Assembly (NCBI RefSeq): GCF_036898825.1
Contig: NZ_JARUND010000002.1
Location: 1,736,001 to 1,800,000, forward strand
Length of the DNA: 64,000 bases
Reading direction: 5' to 3'
Source: Streptomyces sp. B21-083
Lineage (GTDB): Bacteria > Actinomycetota > Actinomycetes > Streptomycetales > Streptomycetaceae
Each line of letters begins with the position of its first letter. Positions within the stretch are counted from its first letter, which is position 1. Shown here piece after piece: positions 63,658-64,000 of this stretch. Both the position numbers and the translations under genes were made by a program. The notes beneath the pieces are model-generated. The model had not been told where the DNA came from, ran no database searches, and worked only from the letters and a program-made list of their open reading frames with translations.

Positions 63658-64000
63658 GGTGGCGACCGCTGACGAGCGCGCAGGGCAGCCCCTCGAACGC
63701 CTCGGGACCGTCCTCGGCCGTGAAGCGGTACGGCTCGTCCGGCAGCACGACCATCCCCGGCCGCGCGGTGGTCCGCAGTTCCTCGATCGGTACCCGCGGA
63801 TAGCGTTCGGTGTGGGCCGCGTACGCGTTGTCGACCCCCAGCCGCGCCAGTACGTCACCCGCGAAGGTGTCCCGCCCGAGCACCATCCAGGGGCGCCGCC
63901 AGATCGGCACGACAGCAGTCGTACGGCTGTCCGCGGCGGTTCGCCACCATCGCTCCGGCGCCGACCACGCAATCTCGGCCTCGTCGAGCCACCGGGGTCG
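63584..64000 (-). CDS. Helical-backbone metal/cobalamin-receptor binding protein (partial)
   Basis: The C-terminal 138 residues of a substrate-binding protein; the N-terminus lies beyond the right edge. Readable segments include WRRPWMVLGRDTFAGDVLARL then GVDNAYA, and RYPRVPIEELRTTARPGMVVLPDEPYRF, resembling the second lobe of BtuF/FhuD-like receptors. The lobe end ALVSGRHLTWYGPSLAEAPRAL is typical. It probably binds a siderophore, cobalamin or heme, but the ligand is not shown. The gene is convergent with the TDT transporter, overlapping its end by 74 bp. Confidence 0.8.
   Translation of the reverse strand, partial: RPRWLDEAEIAWSAPERWWRTAADSRTTAVVPIWRRPWMVLGRDTFAGDVLARLGVDNAYAAHTERYPRVPIEELRTTARPGMVVLPDEPYRFTAEDGPEAFEGLPCALVSGRHLTWYGPSLAEAPRALGEALRAAHR

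Overview
The window is high-GC actinobacterial chromosome and almost certainly Streptomyces. Supporting signs are strong third-position GC, GTG/TTG starts, leaderless TAnnnT promoters, a BluB-CobT fusion, an argCJBDR operon beside argG-argH, a mycosin-type protease and an NsdA-like regulator. From memory, gene order closely follows the S. coelicolor core around SCO1553-SCO1617. This is therefore a conserved core-arm region, not an acquired island. No rRNA, tRNA, insertion sequence, prophage or CRISPR array was seen.

Left part (1-13.3 kb): a cobalamin pair (bluB-cobT fusion cut by the left edge, and cobL), two GNAT acetyltransferases, two small membrane proteins and a degraded C-terminal tail of a MetQ-like lipoprotein. 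Next come an ECF-like sigma factor, a Tat-exported glycerophosphodiesterase, an acyltransferase, a TetR-MFS efflux pair with a clear operator, and an aldo/keto reductase.

Arginine block (13.5-27.2 kb): argG-argH and argC-J-B-D-R run leftward, each behind ARG-box-like TGCA repeats. A rightward group lies between them: a duplicated-domain secreted protein, an FMN-barrel protein, an L,D-transpeptidase-fold protein, and a flavin electron-transfer operon of a ferric-reductase-like membrane flavoprotein, a lipoprotein-like carrier with three FMN-binding domains, and ApbE.

Middle (27.3-41.3 kb): a VOC protein, a GH51 arabinofuranosidase, DUF6314, a catalytically degenerate histidine phosphatase, a GNAT, a MocR regulator divergent from a DMT exporter with overlapping start codons, DUF1918, a GHL10 hydrolase, 3-hydroxybutyryl-CoA dehydrogenase, NUDIX, an NsdA-like regulator and a SpoIIE-type phosphatase.

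Translation cluster (41.5-49.5 kb), leftward: infC-rpmI-rplT-RNA methyltransferase-orphan histidine kinase-pheS-pheT, interrupted by a large nested inverted repeat. After it come DUF1844, an unknown small protein, an SseB-domain protein, a beta-lactamase-fold serine hydrolase, and a mycosin translationally coupled to a proline-rich repeat membrane protein.

Right end (56.2-64 kb): a gamma-glutamylation amine-utilisation cluster (SDR, aldehyde dehydrogenase, GlnA4-type ligase, GntR regulator, gamma-glutamyl hydrolase). By analogy with S. coelicolor it probably converts ethanolamine to glycine via gamma-glutamyl intermediates, and two matching operator-like sites link its promoters. A LysR gene divergent from a TDT-family transporter follows, then a metal-receptor-type binding protein running off the right edge. 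Two families of short intergenic GC-rich repeats mark many gene ends. The stretch 55881-56175 holds nothing I can recognise.
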